A stretch of 35,716 nucleotides of DNA from CAZKCI01 sp964551475 (GTDB taxonomy: Bacteria > Auribacterota > Erginobacteria > Erginobacterales > CAZKCI01). Of the stretch, positions 8,292 through 17,260 are shown one piece after another. The DNA lies in contig CAZKCI010000118.1 of the NCBI GenBank assembly GCA_964551475.1, positions 1-35,716 on the forward strand, read 5' to 3'. The notes under the pieces are model-generated. The model did not search any database. It worked only from the letters and a program-made list of their open reading frames with translations, and was not told the origin of the DNA. The stretch's first letter is position 1, and every line of letters begins with the position of its first letter. The position numbers and the translations under genes were made by a program.

Positions 8292-8553
8292 GGAAACCGC
8301 TTTGGACAAGTTCGGCAGAGTGGTCATCCCCAAGGAAATCCGGGACACGCTGGGCCTCGCCCCGGGATCTCTGCTTTCGGTAGAAGAGTCGGAAACCAGG
8401 GTCATTCTCACGCCGTTGACTGAGAACAACCACCTGCGTGTCAAGGAGAGGGTCCTGGTCTATACCGGAAAAGCGACGGGAGACATCTCCGGATCCCTCG
8501 CCCGTCACCGCCGCGAGAGAATCGGCCGGCTGGCACGAGGAGCGAAGGCGTGA
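8290..8553 (+). CDS. AbrB/MazE/SpoVT-type antitoxin
   Basis: An 87-residue protein with the swapped-hairpin AbrB DNA-binding fold at the N-terminus (LDKFGRVVIPKEIRDTLGLAPGSLLSV, residues ~5-30). The C-terminal half is basic and helical and would wrap the toxin. AAGGAGG precedes the ATG at good spacing. The stop overlaps the GTG start of the PIN-domain toxin. As in related VapBC/MazE-type systems, it should neutralise the toxin and repress the operon through the TTGCCAA sites just upstream. Confidence 0.88.
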   Translation: METALDKFGRVVIPKEIRDTLGLAPGSLLSVEESETRVILTPLTENNHLRVKERVLVYTGKATGDISGSLARHRRERIGRLARGAKA

Positions 8554-8984
8554 AGATATTCTTCGATACCTCGGTGCTGGTCGCCGCTCTGGTAGAGGAA
8601 CATCCCCATCATGCCCGTTCTTTCGCCTCCCTGAAGCGAGCGATGGGGAACGGGAACGAGTTCCTCGTCTCCAGCCATACCCTGGCCGAGCTGTATGCTG
8701 TGCTGACCGCCCTCCCGGTCAGCCCCAGGATATCGCCGGGGATGGCCGGAAGGCTGATCGAGGAAAGCGTGTTCAGACGCGCGCGTGTGATCGCGCTGAG
8801 CGTTACGGATTACCTGACGGTGCTGAGGCGGGCGGAGGATTCCGCTCCGGCCGGCGGGAACATCTACGATGCCCTGATATTCATGGCTGCCGAAAAAGCC
8901 GGCGCCGAATGCCTCCTGACCCTTAACCCGGCCGATTTTCAACGGGTCGGGCAGGGAGAAAACGGTATCCTCCAAACACCGTAA
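8550..8984 (+). CDS. PIN-domain toxin (VapC-like ribonuclease)
   Basis: A 144-residue PIN-domain protein. The acidic catalytic residues are visible: Asp in FFDTSVLVAAL (residue 6), Glu in HTLAELYAVL (~50), Asp in IYDALIF (~111), and a final Asp in LNPADF. Toxins of this family cleave tRNA or rRNA and arrest growth when the antitoxin is lost. It starts at GTG 8550, overlapping the antitoxin stop (GTGA), which fits translational coupling. Length and residues look intact. Confidence 0.88.
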   Translation: MKIFFDTSVLVAALVEEHPHHARSFASLKRAMGNGNEFLVSSHTLAELYAVLTALPVSPRISPGMAGRLIEESVFRRARVIALSVTDYLTVLRRAEDSAPAGGNIYDALIFMAAEKAGAECLLTLNPADFQRVGQGENGILQTP

Positions 8985-9020
8985 TGGTCGATTGTTTTCA
9001 CCTCCCGCCGCTGGCCCAGT

Positions 9021-9728
9021 TTACGGGGTCAGCGCGGGAACTGGGGCGGGTTTCAGGGCGGCGTAGTGCTTCTTGGCTTCCGTCTCCCAGTTCGTCCCCT
9101 TGGGGCAGATCCGGAAATACTCTTCCCAGGTCCGCAGCGCCGTTTCCGTGTTTTTGACCGCTTCATAGGTCAGGGCCAGATAATAGAGGGAGATATGGCG
9201 GGTCGATGAGGAACAGCAGGAAATGGCTTTTCGGAAGTGGTCGATCGCCAGGGGATAGTTCCTATCCTGTTCCAGATAGATCTGCCCCAGAAAGCTGTAG
9301 CATTCCCCCTTGCGGGGATTGAGCCGGAGCGCCTGCAGAAACTGCTCCCGGGCTTCCGCGAACTTCCCCTGGCGAAAAAGTTCCTTCCCCCGGCGGTAGT
9401 ACGGCATCGCTGGATCGCGCGGGAAGGGAACGGGCAATCGGATCCCCGGCAGTCCTTTCGGCCTGTATTTGGGTGGCTCGTAGGGAATGAATGCGCGAAA
9501 ATCATTGGCATGGGAGGACGGCGTGTAGCGCCAGGAATCTCGAGAGATCTCCCTCATCTCATCCATGCGCCGTTGGGCGCGCTCGATTCTCGTGTCCATA
9601 CTTCCCATCCTTCCCCAGCCCCATTCGGGTAGGTCGCCTCCCCGGGACAAAAGCGGCCGAGACAGACAAACGATACCGGCAGCGCCGAGGAGAATGGAAA
9701 CAAGCATTTCCGAATGGGAGATCCTCAT
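9021..9728 (-). CDS. Membrane-anchored TPR protein
   Basis: A 235-residue protein with an N-terminal hydrophobic segment (residues ~8-27), read as a signal anchor or signal peptide, then a charged and proline-rich stretch. Three tetratricopeptide repeats follow from ~108-220: YRRGKELFRQGKFAEAREQF, CYSFLGQIYLEQDRNYPLAI, and YLALTYEAVKNTETALRTWE. TPRs bind partner proteins in the periplasm or at the membrane. It lies 53 bp downstream of a six-repeat secreted protein in the same orientation and could share its transcript. Partner unknown. Confidence 0.75.
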   Translation of the reverse strand: MRISHSEMLVSILLGAAGIVCLSRPLLSRGGDLPEWGWGRMGSMDTRIERAQRRMDEMREISRDSWRYTPSSHANDFRAFIPYEPPKYRPKGLPGIRLPVPFPRDPAMPYYRRGKELFRQGKFAEAREQFLQALRLNPRKGECYSFLGQIYLEQDRNYPLAIDHFRKAISCCSSSTRHISLYYLALTYEAVKNTETALRTWEEYFRICPKGTNWETEAKKHYAALKPAPVPALTP

Positions 9729-9781
9729 GACTGCGATTGGACTTCGATAGACGAATAGTCCGATTGCCGATCAGCCCGCCG

Positions 9782-11035
9782 TCAGCGAGTGACGGGGATG
9801 TCTCCGGTCGAGCCGAAGTAGATCCGGGTCAGGTTTCGGATGGACCATAGGCCGGCGGGGTCGCGGAAGATCGCCGGGGCAGCGCCCGTCTCGGCGCTGA
9901 AATCCGCGGGAACGGGCATATCGCCGGCGGTGCCCAGAAAAGCCGTCATGGCTCCTCCCTGGGAAAGAGCCGCCCGCCACATCCCCGAGGAGGGGCGGAA
10001 GACGGCGCGATCCGCGCATCCGTCTCCGTCATAATCATGGGGTGCCGGGATATCACCGGCCAGACCGTAGCGCCACGAGGTCAGATCCCGGACTTCCCAT
10101 ATGCCTCCATTCGGGCGGAAGGCGGCCGCCTCCACCGCGCCGTCGCCGTCATAGTCGCCGGGGACGGGGATGCCGCCCGCCAGCCCGAACTCCATGCGGG
10201 TCAGATCGCGGATCCGCCAGATCTCTCCCCGCTGACGATATATGGCTATCTCCGCCGTCCCGTCGCCGTCATAGTCGCCGGGGACGGGGGTGTCGCCGTT
10301 CTGGCCGAAGAAATGGCGGGTGAGCCCCCGGATCGCCCAGGCGCCCCCGCTGGGGCGAAAGACGGCGATCTCGTCCGTGCCGTCTCCGGAATAGTCGGCG
10401 CTGACCGCGCAATCTCCGGTTCCGCCCCAATAGGTCGTGGTCACACCCAGGATGGACCACCGTCCGGAAGATCCCCGGAAGACCGCGGCATCGGCTATGC
10501 CGTTCCCGTCGTAATCGCCCCCCACGGGGCGCGACGAATACAGAGGCGAAGGCGAGAAGGTGTGCTCGGTCCAGAGCGAGAGACCCCCAGCAGTGATGTC
10601 CCAGATATCGTTTCCGAAGAGATCGCTCAGTGTATGGAGAGGGCTGACCCCGTAGTAAGTCACCTGGCTCATATTCGGCGAGTCGAAGAAGCGGATATAG
10701 ACACCGGTTCCCGAATCGCCGCTTTGATAAGAATAGAGATCGGAGAACTCGCCGGGCGGGGCAATGTCGGTCTGATCGGCCCCGATGGCGGTCCCTTCCC
10801 AGAGGAGATCGTCGCCGGAGGGGAGTCCGGTATAGGGGTCGGGTGCGAGGGGGAGCGCAGCCTGGGCGTGGATCAACTGAACGAGACAGCCGACAGGAAG
10901 GGGATCGAGGTTCCGGTCGCCGAGTGGCGCGGAAGTGTAGTAGAAGAGGTTAACGGTGTAGGCGAAGGCCCTCCCGGGTCCGCAAAGAGTCAGAGCGATC
11001 AGAATTGCCAAGCAAGCTCCACGGGCTGTTCTCAT
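9782..11035 (-). CDS. Secreted six-repeat protein with unknown N-terminal domain
   Basis: A 417-residue exported protein with a signal peptide (residues 1-25, cleaved near AFA). The N-terminal domain (~26-165) is unrecognised. Its APLGDRNLDPLPVGCLVQLI and TGVYIRFFDSP stretches suggest a beta-rich fold. Six calcium-motif repeats cover ~170-417 (DYDGNG, DYSGDG, DYDGDG three times, and a degenerate DFSAET). Each ends in a G(D/T)xPVPxDY linker, and the protein terminates at GDIPVTR. A structured leader with an intrinsic terminator lies upstream, so expression may be attenuated. Confidence 0.75.
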   Translation of the reverse strand: MRTARGACLAILIALTLCGPGRAFAYTVNLFYYTSAPLGDRNLDPLPVGCLVQLIHAQAALPLAPDPYTGLPSGDDLLWEGTAIGADQTDIAPPGEFSDLYSYQSGDSGTGVYIRFFDSPNMSQVTYYGVSPLHTLSDLFGNDIWDITAGGLSLWTEHTFSPSPLYSSRPVGGDYDGNGIADAAVFRGSSGRWSILGVTTTYWGGTGDCAVSADYSGDGTDEIAVFRPSGGAWAIRGLTRHFFGQNGDTPVPGDYDGDGTAEIAIYRQRGEIWRIRDLTRMEFGLAGGIPVPGDYDGDGAVEAAAFRPNGGIWEVRDLTSWRYGLAGDIPAPHDYDGDGCADRAVFRPSSGMWRAALSQGGAMTAFLGTAGDMPVPADFSAETGAAPAIFRDPAGLWSIRNLTRIYFGSTGDIPVTR

Positions 11036-11089
11036 GGTTCCTCCTCCCGCTTAACGTGTGACGGGGACGTCGATGGAGAAGCTAAAAAC

Positions 11090-11232
11090 ATAAAACCCGG
11101 TTCGGATATCGCTATCCGTGCCGGGTCAGACTAACCAAACCTCATGTCCCCAGTTTAATCTCAAGACGCCTCCCGCCGGGGTTAAGGTGAACTGCCAGTA
11201 GAAATCATCCCCCCCTTGGTCCTGGAAGTCAA
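11090..11232 (-). promoter_or_regulatory. Promoter plus structured leader with attenuator, copy B
   Basis: On the minus strand, -35 TTGACT (11232-11227) and -10 GATGAT (11209-11204) are separated by 17 bp. The transcript then carries a conserved block (11188-11141) containing CCCCGGCGG, TTGAGAT and ACTGGGGA. A hairpin follows at 11126-11095 (arms ACCCGG/CCGGGT with an inner CGGATA/TATCCG stem) and then a T-rich run. A closely related element precedes the beta-helix gene at 20.8 kb. The arrangement reads as a riboswitch-like or protein-sensing attenuator, of no class I recognise. Confidence 0.6.
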
Positions 11233-11256
11233 GTATCCCGACAACTAGAAGGAAAG

Positions 11257-11312
11257 GGGGGGACGGTGGCAACTTGTCAACTTGCAAGTTGACAAGTTGC
11301 CACCGTCCCCCC
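11257..11312. repeat. 56-bp perfect palindrome (REP/RAYT-like)
   Basis: A perfect 28+28 bp palindrome with no loop, centred between 11284 and 11285. Its ends are GGGGGGACGGTGGCAACTTG and the complement, and its core has nested CAACTTG/CAAGTTG units. GGGGACGGT-type palindromes recur in many bacteria next to REP-associated tyrosine transposases. It sits 17 bp beyond the MBL-repeat gene stop and could also end that transcript. No transposase gene is near. Confidence 0.75.
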
Positions 11313-11329
11313 TGCTTCCCTGCTATTCC

Positions 11330-13339
11330 CTACCGTGTCAGCGGCACGTCGCCGGTCGATCCGAAAATCAGCGCGGTGAGGTTTCTGACCGACCAGAGCC
11401 CCGTCGAAGCCCGGAAGACGGCCGGCCGATCGATCCCGTTCCCGGTATAGTCGGCCGGGACGGCGCGGTCGGTGGAAGCCCCCAGGTAGAACCTGGTCAG
11501 GTTGCGGAGCACCCAGAGACCAGAAGACGAACGGAAGATGCCGGCTTCCCACTTCCCGGCGGCGTTGTAGTCGCCCGGGACGGGCTGGTCGGAGCTGGAG
11601 CCGAGGTAGAACCGGGTGAGGTTCCGCGCCGACCAGAGACCCGCGTCCTTGCGGAAGATGGCGATGTCGGTGACGCCGTCGGCGGTGTAGTCGCCGGGCA
11701 AGGGCGTGTCCCCGGAGGCCCCGAAATTGAGCCGGGTGAGGTTCCGGATGATCCAGAGCGCGCTGCTATCCCGGAAGACCCCCGCGGAGACGGTCCCGTC
11801 CCCGTCGTAGTCGCCGGGCACGGGGACGTCGCAGGTGGCCCCCAGGTAGAAAGAGCTCAGGCCCTTGATCGACCACAGGCCGGTGGAGGGGGAGAAGGCG
11901 GCCATCTCGGTCGTCCCGTCCCCGTCGTAGTCCGCGGGGACCAGGTAGTCGGAAGCGCTGCCGAAGAGCACCCGGGTGAGGTTGTTCACCGACCAGAGGC
12001 CGGAGGGGCCCGAGAAGACGGAGGGGTCGGCGGTGCCGTCGCCGTCGTAATCGCCCGAGACGGCGAAGCCCTTGAGCTCGTATACCTGCGGGCTGATGAT
12101 CTGCTCCTGGAGCCACGTGCTCAGCTGGTCCCGGGGGCCGGCGAAGAGGGGCGGCGCCATCTCCGTCTGGCTATACCATTTGGCCTTGCTGTTGAACGCG
12201 TAGGGATTGCCGTGGGCCTGCCGCCAGTAGATGGGCTGCCCCTTGTCGACCGGGATGTTGACGACCATCAGGTCCGTGGCGAAGAGGACCTGGGGCGGGT
12301 TGTCGCCATCGTTGAACGGGTAGAAGGCGCGGACGTCCGCCTTGACCTGGTCTATGGTATCGCTCTGGTTCTGGAAATGGGTGGCGATGCCAAGCCGGGG
12401 GTTGGTCTGGCTGAGGAGATAGCCGAAGGCCCGGGCGGGCGTGTGGGAGGAGTCCTGGATCCTTTTCGCCGTGTTGACCGCCCCCACCCAGAACGGGTTG
12501 TTCGGATCGGGCGCGAGCCCGCTGTTCTTCTCGGCCCAGACCTCCGGGGAGAGGGTCAGCTCGTGGACCAGGACGTCAATCCCCGCCGCCTGGTCGATCA
12601 TCATGGTGTTGGGCTGGGAGTCGCCGGAGAAGATCATGCTGAGCCCCCGCCACTGGAGCTTGAAAGCGATGGAGCCGTCCCGGGTGTGGATCGAGGGGAA
12701 GTAGGAGATGGTCACGTTGTCGGCGTCGTAGACGACGGGGGGGCCGTTGCCGTCGTGGATGGACTGCGCGGCCTCGGTGTAGGAGCATTCGTGGGGAACG
12801 AGGGTGTAGCCGTCCTGCCCGTTGGTGAGGCCGGTGGAGAGGAAGCTGAAGCTCAACCGGTGCCACTGGGTCATCGACCGCAGCTGGTCGCAGAAGGCGG
12901 TGATCCCCTCCTCCGCGCTGGGGCCGGTCGGCCCCCAGACGTGGAGATCGGTCAGGCGATCGCCGGCCGGCCCGAAGAGGTAGATGAAGCTCAAGTCGCT
13001 CATGTGATCGCCGTGGATATGGGTCAGGAAGATCTTGTCCATCTGCGAGTAGGCGACATTCATGGAGATGTACTTGGAGATCACGCCGGAGCCGCAGTCG
13101 AAGACGAAGTTTCCGTCCGTGCCGCACTGGACGAAGACGCTGTTGGCTTCCTGGGAGAGGCGGGGGATAAAGGACGTCCCCATGAACGCTATCCGCATCT
13201 CGTCCGGGTCCATCGGCCCCAGGCCGTCGTCGGTCTGGGCCAGGAACTCCGGAGACGACATCGCCACGGAAGCAAAAGTTACCCAAGCCGCCAGCGTTGC
13301 GACCGCCCGTCCCGATTTTCTCAACCAAAATCCTCGCAT
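11330..13339 (-). CDS. Secreted MBL-fold hydrolase with six-repeat C-terminal domain
   Basis: A 669-residue protein. ATG at 13339 is preferred over the longer frame because AGGAGGG lies just upstream and a signal-peptide-like segment (residues 8-28) begins there. The MBL domain (~48-390) carries LTHIHGDHMSD with His107, His109, Asp111 and His112. Further ligands are GDS in IFSGDSQ and the late ATHFQNQ histidine. It resembles extracellular tRNase Z/arylsulfatase-like MBL proteins, including the group now labelled GntH-like. Six repeats follow (DYDGDG three times, DYTADG, DYNAAG, DYTGNG), ending GDVPLTR. Substrate unknown. Confidence 0.82.
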   Translation of the reverse strand: MRGFWLRKSGRAVATLAAWVTFASVAMSSPEFLAQTDDGLGPMDPDEMRIAFMGTSFIPRLSQEANSVFVQCGTDGNFVFDCGSGVISKYISMNVAYSQMDKIFLTHIHGDHMSDLSFIYLFGPAGDRLTDLHVWGPTGPSAEEGITAFCDQLRSMTQWHRLSFSFLSTGLTNGQDGYTLVPHECSYTEAAQSIHDGNGPPVVYDADNVTISYFPSIHTRDGSIAFKLQWRGLSMIFSGDSQPNTMMIDQAAGIDVLVHELTLSPEVWAEKNSGLAPDPNNPFWVGAVNTAKRIQDSSHTPARAFGYLLSQTNPRLGIATHFQNQSDTIDQVKADVRAFYPFNDGDNPPQVLFATDLMVVNIPVDKGQPIYWRQAHGNPYAFNSKAKWYSQTEMAPPLFAGPRDQLSTWLQEQIISPQVYELKGFAVSGDYDGDGTADPSVFSGPSGLWSVNNLTRVLFGSASDYLVPADYDGDGTTEMAAFSPSTGLWSIKGLSSFYLGATCDVPVPGDYDGDGTVSAGVFRDSSALWIIRNLTRLNFGASGDTPLPGDYTADGVTDIAIFRKDAGLWSARNLTRFYLGSSSDQPVPGDYNAAGKWEAGIFRSSSGLWVLRNLTRFYLGASTDRAVPADYTGNGIDRPAVFRASTGLWSVRNLTALIFGSTGDVPLTR

Positions 13340-13522
13340 GACACCCTCCTTGGTTTCCCGTTTACCGGTTTCCGAACCGCCTTCAGGGAGAAGGCCGCCG
13401 GCCCACAATCAACTATCACTGGTTTGAAACAGTGTCAAATAAATCCGTCCATCCCCTCTCCCCCGCCCCGGATGAGAGGTCAGGGGTGAGGGGGCGCCCG
13501 GCCCGAGACAGGGCCAAGACGT

Positions 13523-14161
13523 CTATTCAGATGGCGCGGGCGGACGCTCCAGCGCCGCCGAGAAGTCTTTTTCGAAGGCGGCGAGGATTTCGGACAGCCC
13601 CTCCTCCCACCCTTTGACCAGCGCGTCCGGAGTGGCCGAGCCGATCGGCTTCGACTGGCGATAGGTCCTGCCGAAGAGGAGCAGCGGCTCCAGGGGACGG
13701 TTGTCGATAAGGAGCAGCTCCGCCTCGATGACCGCCTGGGGCTTCTCCTTGTCCCGGAAATCCCCGTGCAGCCCCGAGAGGTTCCCTTCCACGACATAGT
13801 CCGGACGCACGCTGCTCATGCGGCCGAGGACGACCCGGGCTTTCCCCGAATCCTTCAGCCAGCGGACCGCGGCCGACTGGACCTGGTCGGCGGGAAAGGT
13901 GAAAAAGGCGTAGTAGAAGTCCGTCTCGTAACTCGACTCGCCGGTCCGGTAGACGAACTCCGTGCTCTCCAGTCCGGAGGAGGCCCGGAAAGGCTGGATC
14001 CTGACCGTCGGGCCCGTCTCCGGCGCGCCGAGACTCCCCGCCCGCCCGGCGCCCAGGCTGTAGAGCTTCCGCTGCGGATATTCCCTTTTCAGGCTGACAC
14101 AGCCGGCGGCGAGCGCGAGCGCAAGGCCGGCAGTCGCTAGCAAACGATAACTGTTTTTCAT
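13523..14161 (-). CDS. Mla/Pqi-type auxiliary lipoprotein
   Basis: A 212-residue lipoprotein read from ATG at 14161, chosen because the signal peptide and lipobox (LALAAGC, Cys near residue 21) begin there and AAGGAGG precedes it. The mature protein matches the ABC-type transport auxiliary domain found in PqiC and in many Mla-like operons: YSLGAGRAG, then FVYRTGESSYETDFYYAFFT and VVEGNLSGL. It starts 2 bp after the MCE gene, so it is cotranslated with it. It is likely anchored to the outer membrane and completes the lipid bridge. Confidence 0.85.
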   Translation of the reverse strand: MKNSYRLLATAGLALALAAGCVSLKREYPQRKLYSLGAGRAGSLGAPETGPTVRIQPFRASSGLESTEFVYRTGESSYETDFYYAFFTFPADQVQSAAVRWLKDSGKARVVLGRMSSVRPDYVVEGNLSGLHGDFRDKEKPQAVIEAELLLIDNRPLEPLLLFGRTYRQSKPIGSATPDALVKGWEEGLSEILAAFEKDFSAALERPPAPSE

Positions 14162-14163
14162 GG

Positions 14164-15057
14164 CTATTTTACCTCCTTGGAGGGCGGCGGCGGCTCGCCG
14201 AAGAGGATGGACGACGGGTCCCGCCGGGCCGACTCGGCCAGTTCCTTCAGGTTCCGCGAAGTGACGAGGAGGTCCTCGGACAGCTCCGCCATGCTCATCT
14301 TCTGCTCGCTGATCCAATCGTGCAGACCCTGGAGGGTCTGGTTGAGGCGGGCGGTGATCTCGGGGAACTTCTCCGAGCCCTGCCGGAAGTTCGCCAGCGC
14401 CGGGGACGATTCCTCTTTGAGCTTGTTGACGAGAGGGATGAGCTCGCCGTTCAGCAGGTCGGTGATCGAGGCCAGCGAGGCCTTGACCTGGCTCACCATC
14501 GCCGCGAAGTCGACCCGGGAGAGGTTCTCCAGGGTCTTGTCCAGCGAGGAGCCCAGTCGGGCCAGCGTCCCGGGTATGGCGGGGACGTAGGCGTGCTTCG
14601 GCTTCCAGTCGATGGGGAGGCTTTCCATCTCGGCGGGGTCGTGGAAACTCGCGTCGAGGAAGGAGACCCCGGTGATCCCCTGGCTGGAGAGGGTCAGGCG
14701 GAGCCCCTCATCCACCATTTTTTGGATGAACTCGTAATAGTCGGCTGCGGCCATGTCGGGGTGACGGGCTCCGGCGGAGGCGGGGTCGATGGTGAAAAGC
14801 ACGTGGATGTACTTGCGCCGGGTGTCGTAATGCCTGGGCACGAAGGAGATCTCCCGGACCGAGCCGATCTTGACCCCCATCATCTTGACCGGGGAGCCGA
14901 CGTCGAGGCCGTCGACGGAGTGGTCGAAATAGGTCTCGAGGACCCACTCCGTGCGGAACATCTCCCGCGCGCCCAGGAAGAAGATGCCGATCAGCAGCAG
15001 CACGACGGCGGCGATGACGAAAATGCCCAGCTTGAAATAGTTCCCTTTCCGGCTCAT
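14164..15057 (-). CDS. mlaD: MCE-domain lipid-binding protein, MlaD family
   Basis: A 297-residue protein with one N-terminal membrane helix (residues ~9-28) and a periplasmic MCE/MlaD domain (~35-115), including GLDVGSPVKMMGVKIGSVREI. A long helical region (~180-285) is of the kind that forms a tunnel or coiled coil in MCE hexamers. MlaD proteins bind phospholipid between the permease and periplasmic or outer-membrane partners. It lies 37 bp downstream of the ATPase in a four-gene minus-strand operon. Confidence 0.92.
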   Translation of the reverse strand: MSRKGNYFKLGIFVIAAVVLLLIGIFFLGAREMFRTEWVLETYFDHSVDGLDVGSPVKMMGVKIGSVREISFVPRHYDTRRKYIHVLFTIDPASAGARHPDMAAADYYEFIQKMVDEGLRLTLSSQGITGVSFLDASFHDPAEMESLPIDWKPKHAYVPAIPGTLARLGSSLDKTLENLSRVDFAAMVSQVKASLASITDLLNGELIPLVNKLKEESSPALANFRQGSEKFPEITARLNQTLQGLHDWISEQKMSMAELSEDLLVTSRNLKELAESARRDPSSILFGEPPPPSKEVK

Positions 15058-15094
15058 GAGTTGTCGCTCCTGTTGTCTGCCGGAAGGGATCGGC

Positions 15095-15901
15095 CTACTC
15101 GATCCCTTCCGGCGCCTCCTGGCGGTTGAAAAAGCTGCGCACCCACGGGTTGTCCGAGCGCTCCTGGAGCTCCCGCGGCGTCCCGGCGGCGACGATGCCC
15201 TTCGATCGCTTGTCGAGCATGATGACCCGGTCGGCGATGGCGAAGATGCTGGGGAGCTCGTGGGTGACGACGACGAAGGTGGTCCCCAGCGCTCGGGCCA
15301 GGCGTTTGATCAGGCCGTCCAGCCCGGCCGAGGTGATCGGGTCGAGCCCCGCCGAGGGCTCGTCGAGGAAGATGATCTCCGGGTCGAGCGCCAGCGACCG
15401 GGCGATGGCGGCCCGCTTCTGCATCCCCCCGCTGATCTCCGAGGGGAGGTGGTTGGTGAAGACCTCCAGGCCGACCAGAGAGAGCTTCATCCGGGCGACC
15501 AGGTCCCTCGCCTCCGGGGGAAGCTTGGTGAACTCGTCCAGCGGCAGGCGCGCGTTCTCGAGAAGCGTCAGGGAGCCGAAGAGCGCCCCGTTCTGGTACA
15601 TGACGCCGATCCTTTGCAGCAGGGCGTCGCGCGCGGCTCCCTCGGCGGTGACGATATCGCTCCCCTCGATAAGGATCCGGCCCTGCGCGGGCTGCTCCAG
15701 GCCGATCATCTGGCGCATCAGGGAGCTCTTCCCGCAGCCGGAGCCCCCGAGGATGACGAAGACCTCTCCCCGGATCACGTCGAAGGAGACGTCCCGCAGT
15801 ATGGTGTTGTCCCCGTAGCGGACCGTCACGTCCCGGACCTGAATGATCGGCTCGTCCGGCGCGACCGCGGGCCCGATGTTCTTTGTTTCTTCGGCTATCA
15901 T
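15095..15901 (-). CDS. mlaF: ABC ATPase of the Mla-type lipid transporter
   Basis: A 268-residue ATPase with Walker A GGSGCGKSS (~52-60), Q-loop MYQNGALFGSLTL (~101-113), signature SGGMQKRAAIARSLA (~157-171), Walker B IIFLDEPSAGLDP (~176-188) and H-loop VVTHEL (~211-216). The MlaF hallmarks GALFGSLTLLENA and SEISGGMQKR are clear. It powers MCE-dependent phospholipid movement across the envelope. It lies between the permease (87 bp upstream) and mlaD (37 bp downstream). Confidence 0.94.
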   Translation of the reverse strand: MIAEETKNIGPAVAPDEPIIQVRDVTVRYGDNTILRDVSFDVIRGEVFVILGGSGCGKSSLMRQMIGLEQPAQGRILIEGSDIVTAEGAARDALLQRIGVMYQNGALFGSLTLLENARLPLDEFTKLPPEARDLVARMKLSLVGLEVFTNHLPSEISGGMQKRAAIARSLALDPEIIFLDEPSAGLDPITSAGLDGLIKRLARALGTTFVVVTHELPSIFAIADRVIMLDKRSKGIVAAGTPRELQERSDNPWVRSFFNRQEAPEGIE

Positions 15902-15988
15902 CAGTTATCCGAAAGGAGTACGTGTGCAGTGTCACCCTGACTTCATTACTCCATCACTCCAACCCTGCATTACTCCATATATTGAGGG

Positions 15989-17140
15989 TCAGATCCCCAA
16001 GTAGTAGAAGATGACCGCGAAGACGCCGTCGGCGACGATGATGAGTATGATCCCGCTCACCACCGCCTTGGTGGTGGATATGCCGACCGACTGCGCGCCG
16101 GCCTTGGTCTGCAGGCCGCGCAGGCAGCCGATCCCGGAGATCAGGAGGCCGAAGACCAGCGTCTTAAAGAGGCCGCCGGCCAGGTCCGCGATGCCCACCG
16201 ACGAGACCACCCGGTCGAGGCAGGTGACCAGGGGATAGCCCATCGACATCACCACCGCCGCGGCCCCGAGCAACCCGAAGATGTTGGTGAAGATGGTGAG
16301 GAGCGGCATGGACAGCATCCCCGCCAGCACCCGGGGGATGGCCAGGTACTTGACGGGGTCGAGCCCCATGGTGATCAGGGCGTTTACCTCGTCGTTGACC
16401 TTCATCGTCCCGATCTCGGCGGCGAAGGCCGAGCCGGACCGCCCCGCCATGATGATGGCGGTGATCAGAGGCCCCAGCTCCCTCACCAGCGTGATGGCGA
16501 CCAGGTCCATGATGAAGAGGTCGGCGCCGTACTGCTTCATGGGGACGCCCGCCTGGAAGGCGAGGATGAGGCCGATGAGGAAGCCCATCAGGGCGATGAT
16601 CGAAAAGGCGTTCGCCCCCGCCTGCTCCATCACCTCCCAGCACTTTTTCCAGCGGGCCTGGCCGGGGTGGCTGAGCGCGAAGAGGAGCGCCGACCCGAGC
16701 TCGCCGATAAACTCGACCTGCCGGCGCAGGTCGCCCACGAGGCCGGCCGTCGCCCTCCCGATCTCGTCGGGGAGGTTCCCCCGCTCCCGCTCCTGCCGCC
16801 CCCGGTCGCTGACCACGGAAGGGGGGAAGAGATCGAGGAGGTGCCGGTACCGGTCGGGGAAACCGCGGAGTTCGAACGATCCGCCGCCTTTCTCCTGGCG
16901 GCTTTTCAGGTCGATGAGGAGACCGATCCCGCCGACATCGCAGTAGCTGACGCCGCTTCCGTCGATGACCAGTCGCGGGGCCTTTCTCGACTCGACCAGC
17001 GCCGCCGCTTCCCGCCAGACCCCTTCGCCCCCGCGGGAATCGATCCGGCCCCGGAGGCAAAGAACGAGGCCGCCGCTGGCGGCGGTCTCCACGTGCAGAG
17101 ACGGATCTTTCCCGTCTATTTTATTCCGGTTCCGGTCCAT
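15989..17140 (-). CDS. mlaE: MlaE-family permease with N-terminal STAS domain
   Basis: A 383-residue inner-membrane permease. Residues ~12-107 form a STAS domain (LCLRGRIDSRGG..., then VIDGSGVSYCDVGGIGLLIDL). In the E. coli system the STAS subunit MlaB is separate, so this is a natural MlaB-MlaE fusion. The permease part (~150-383) contains AFQAGVPMKQYGADLFI, LVRELGPLITAIIMAGRSGSAFAAEIGTM and the C-terminal hydrophobic helices of the family. It is the first gene of the operon. Confidence 0.93.
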   Translation of the reverse strand: MDRNRNKIDGKDPSLHVETAASGGLVLCLRGRIDSRGGEGVWREAAALVESRKAPRLVIDGSGVSYCDVGGIGLLIDLKSRQEKGGGSFELRGFPDRYRHLLDLFPPSVVSDRGRQERERGNLPDEIGRATAGLVGDLRRQVEFIGELGSALLFALSHPGQARWKKCWEVMEQAGANAFSIIALMGFLIGLILAFQAGVPMKQYGADLFIMDLVAITLVRELGPLITAIIMAGRSGSAFAAEIGTMKVNDEVNALITMGLDPVKYLAIPRVLAGMLSMPLLTIFTNIFGLLGAAAVVMSMGYPLVTCLDRVVSSVGIADLAGGLFKTLVFGLLISGIGCLRGLQTKAGAQSVGISTTKAVVSGIILIIVADGVFAVIFYYLGI

Positions 17141-17260
17141 CTTCTTCTTCGCTCCTTATACCCGGCAGGCGGCCGTCCAGCAGCAGAATCCGGCGGCGGC
17201 ATCATGCTTCGCTGCCAGCGGGCGTGCCTGAACCGGGCCGGAGATGATCCCTTCCCGCTC

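Noticed and set aside
11090..11232. Leader assigned to a known riboswitch class
   Set aside because: No c-di-GMP, fluoride, cobalamin, SAM, guanidine or THF core motif could be found by eye, so no class is claimed.
11282..13489. A 735-codon open frame on the plus strand
   Set aside because: It lies opposite the MBL six-repeat gene, has low-complexity Arg/Gly/Val composition and no domain. High GC content creates long antisense frames here, as at 32-1123 and 15056-15940.
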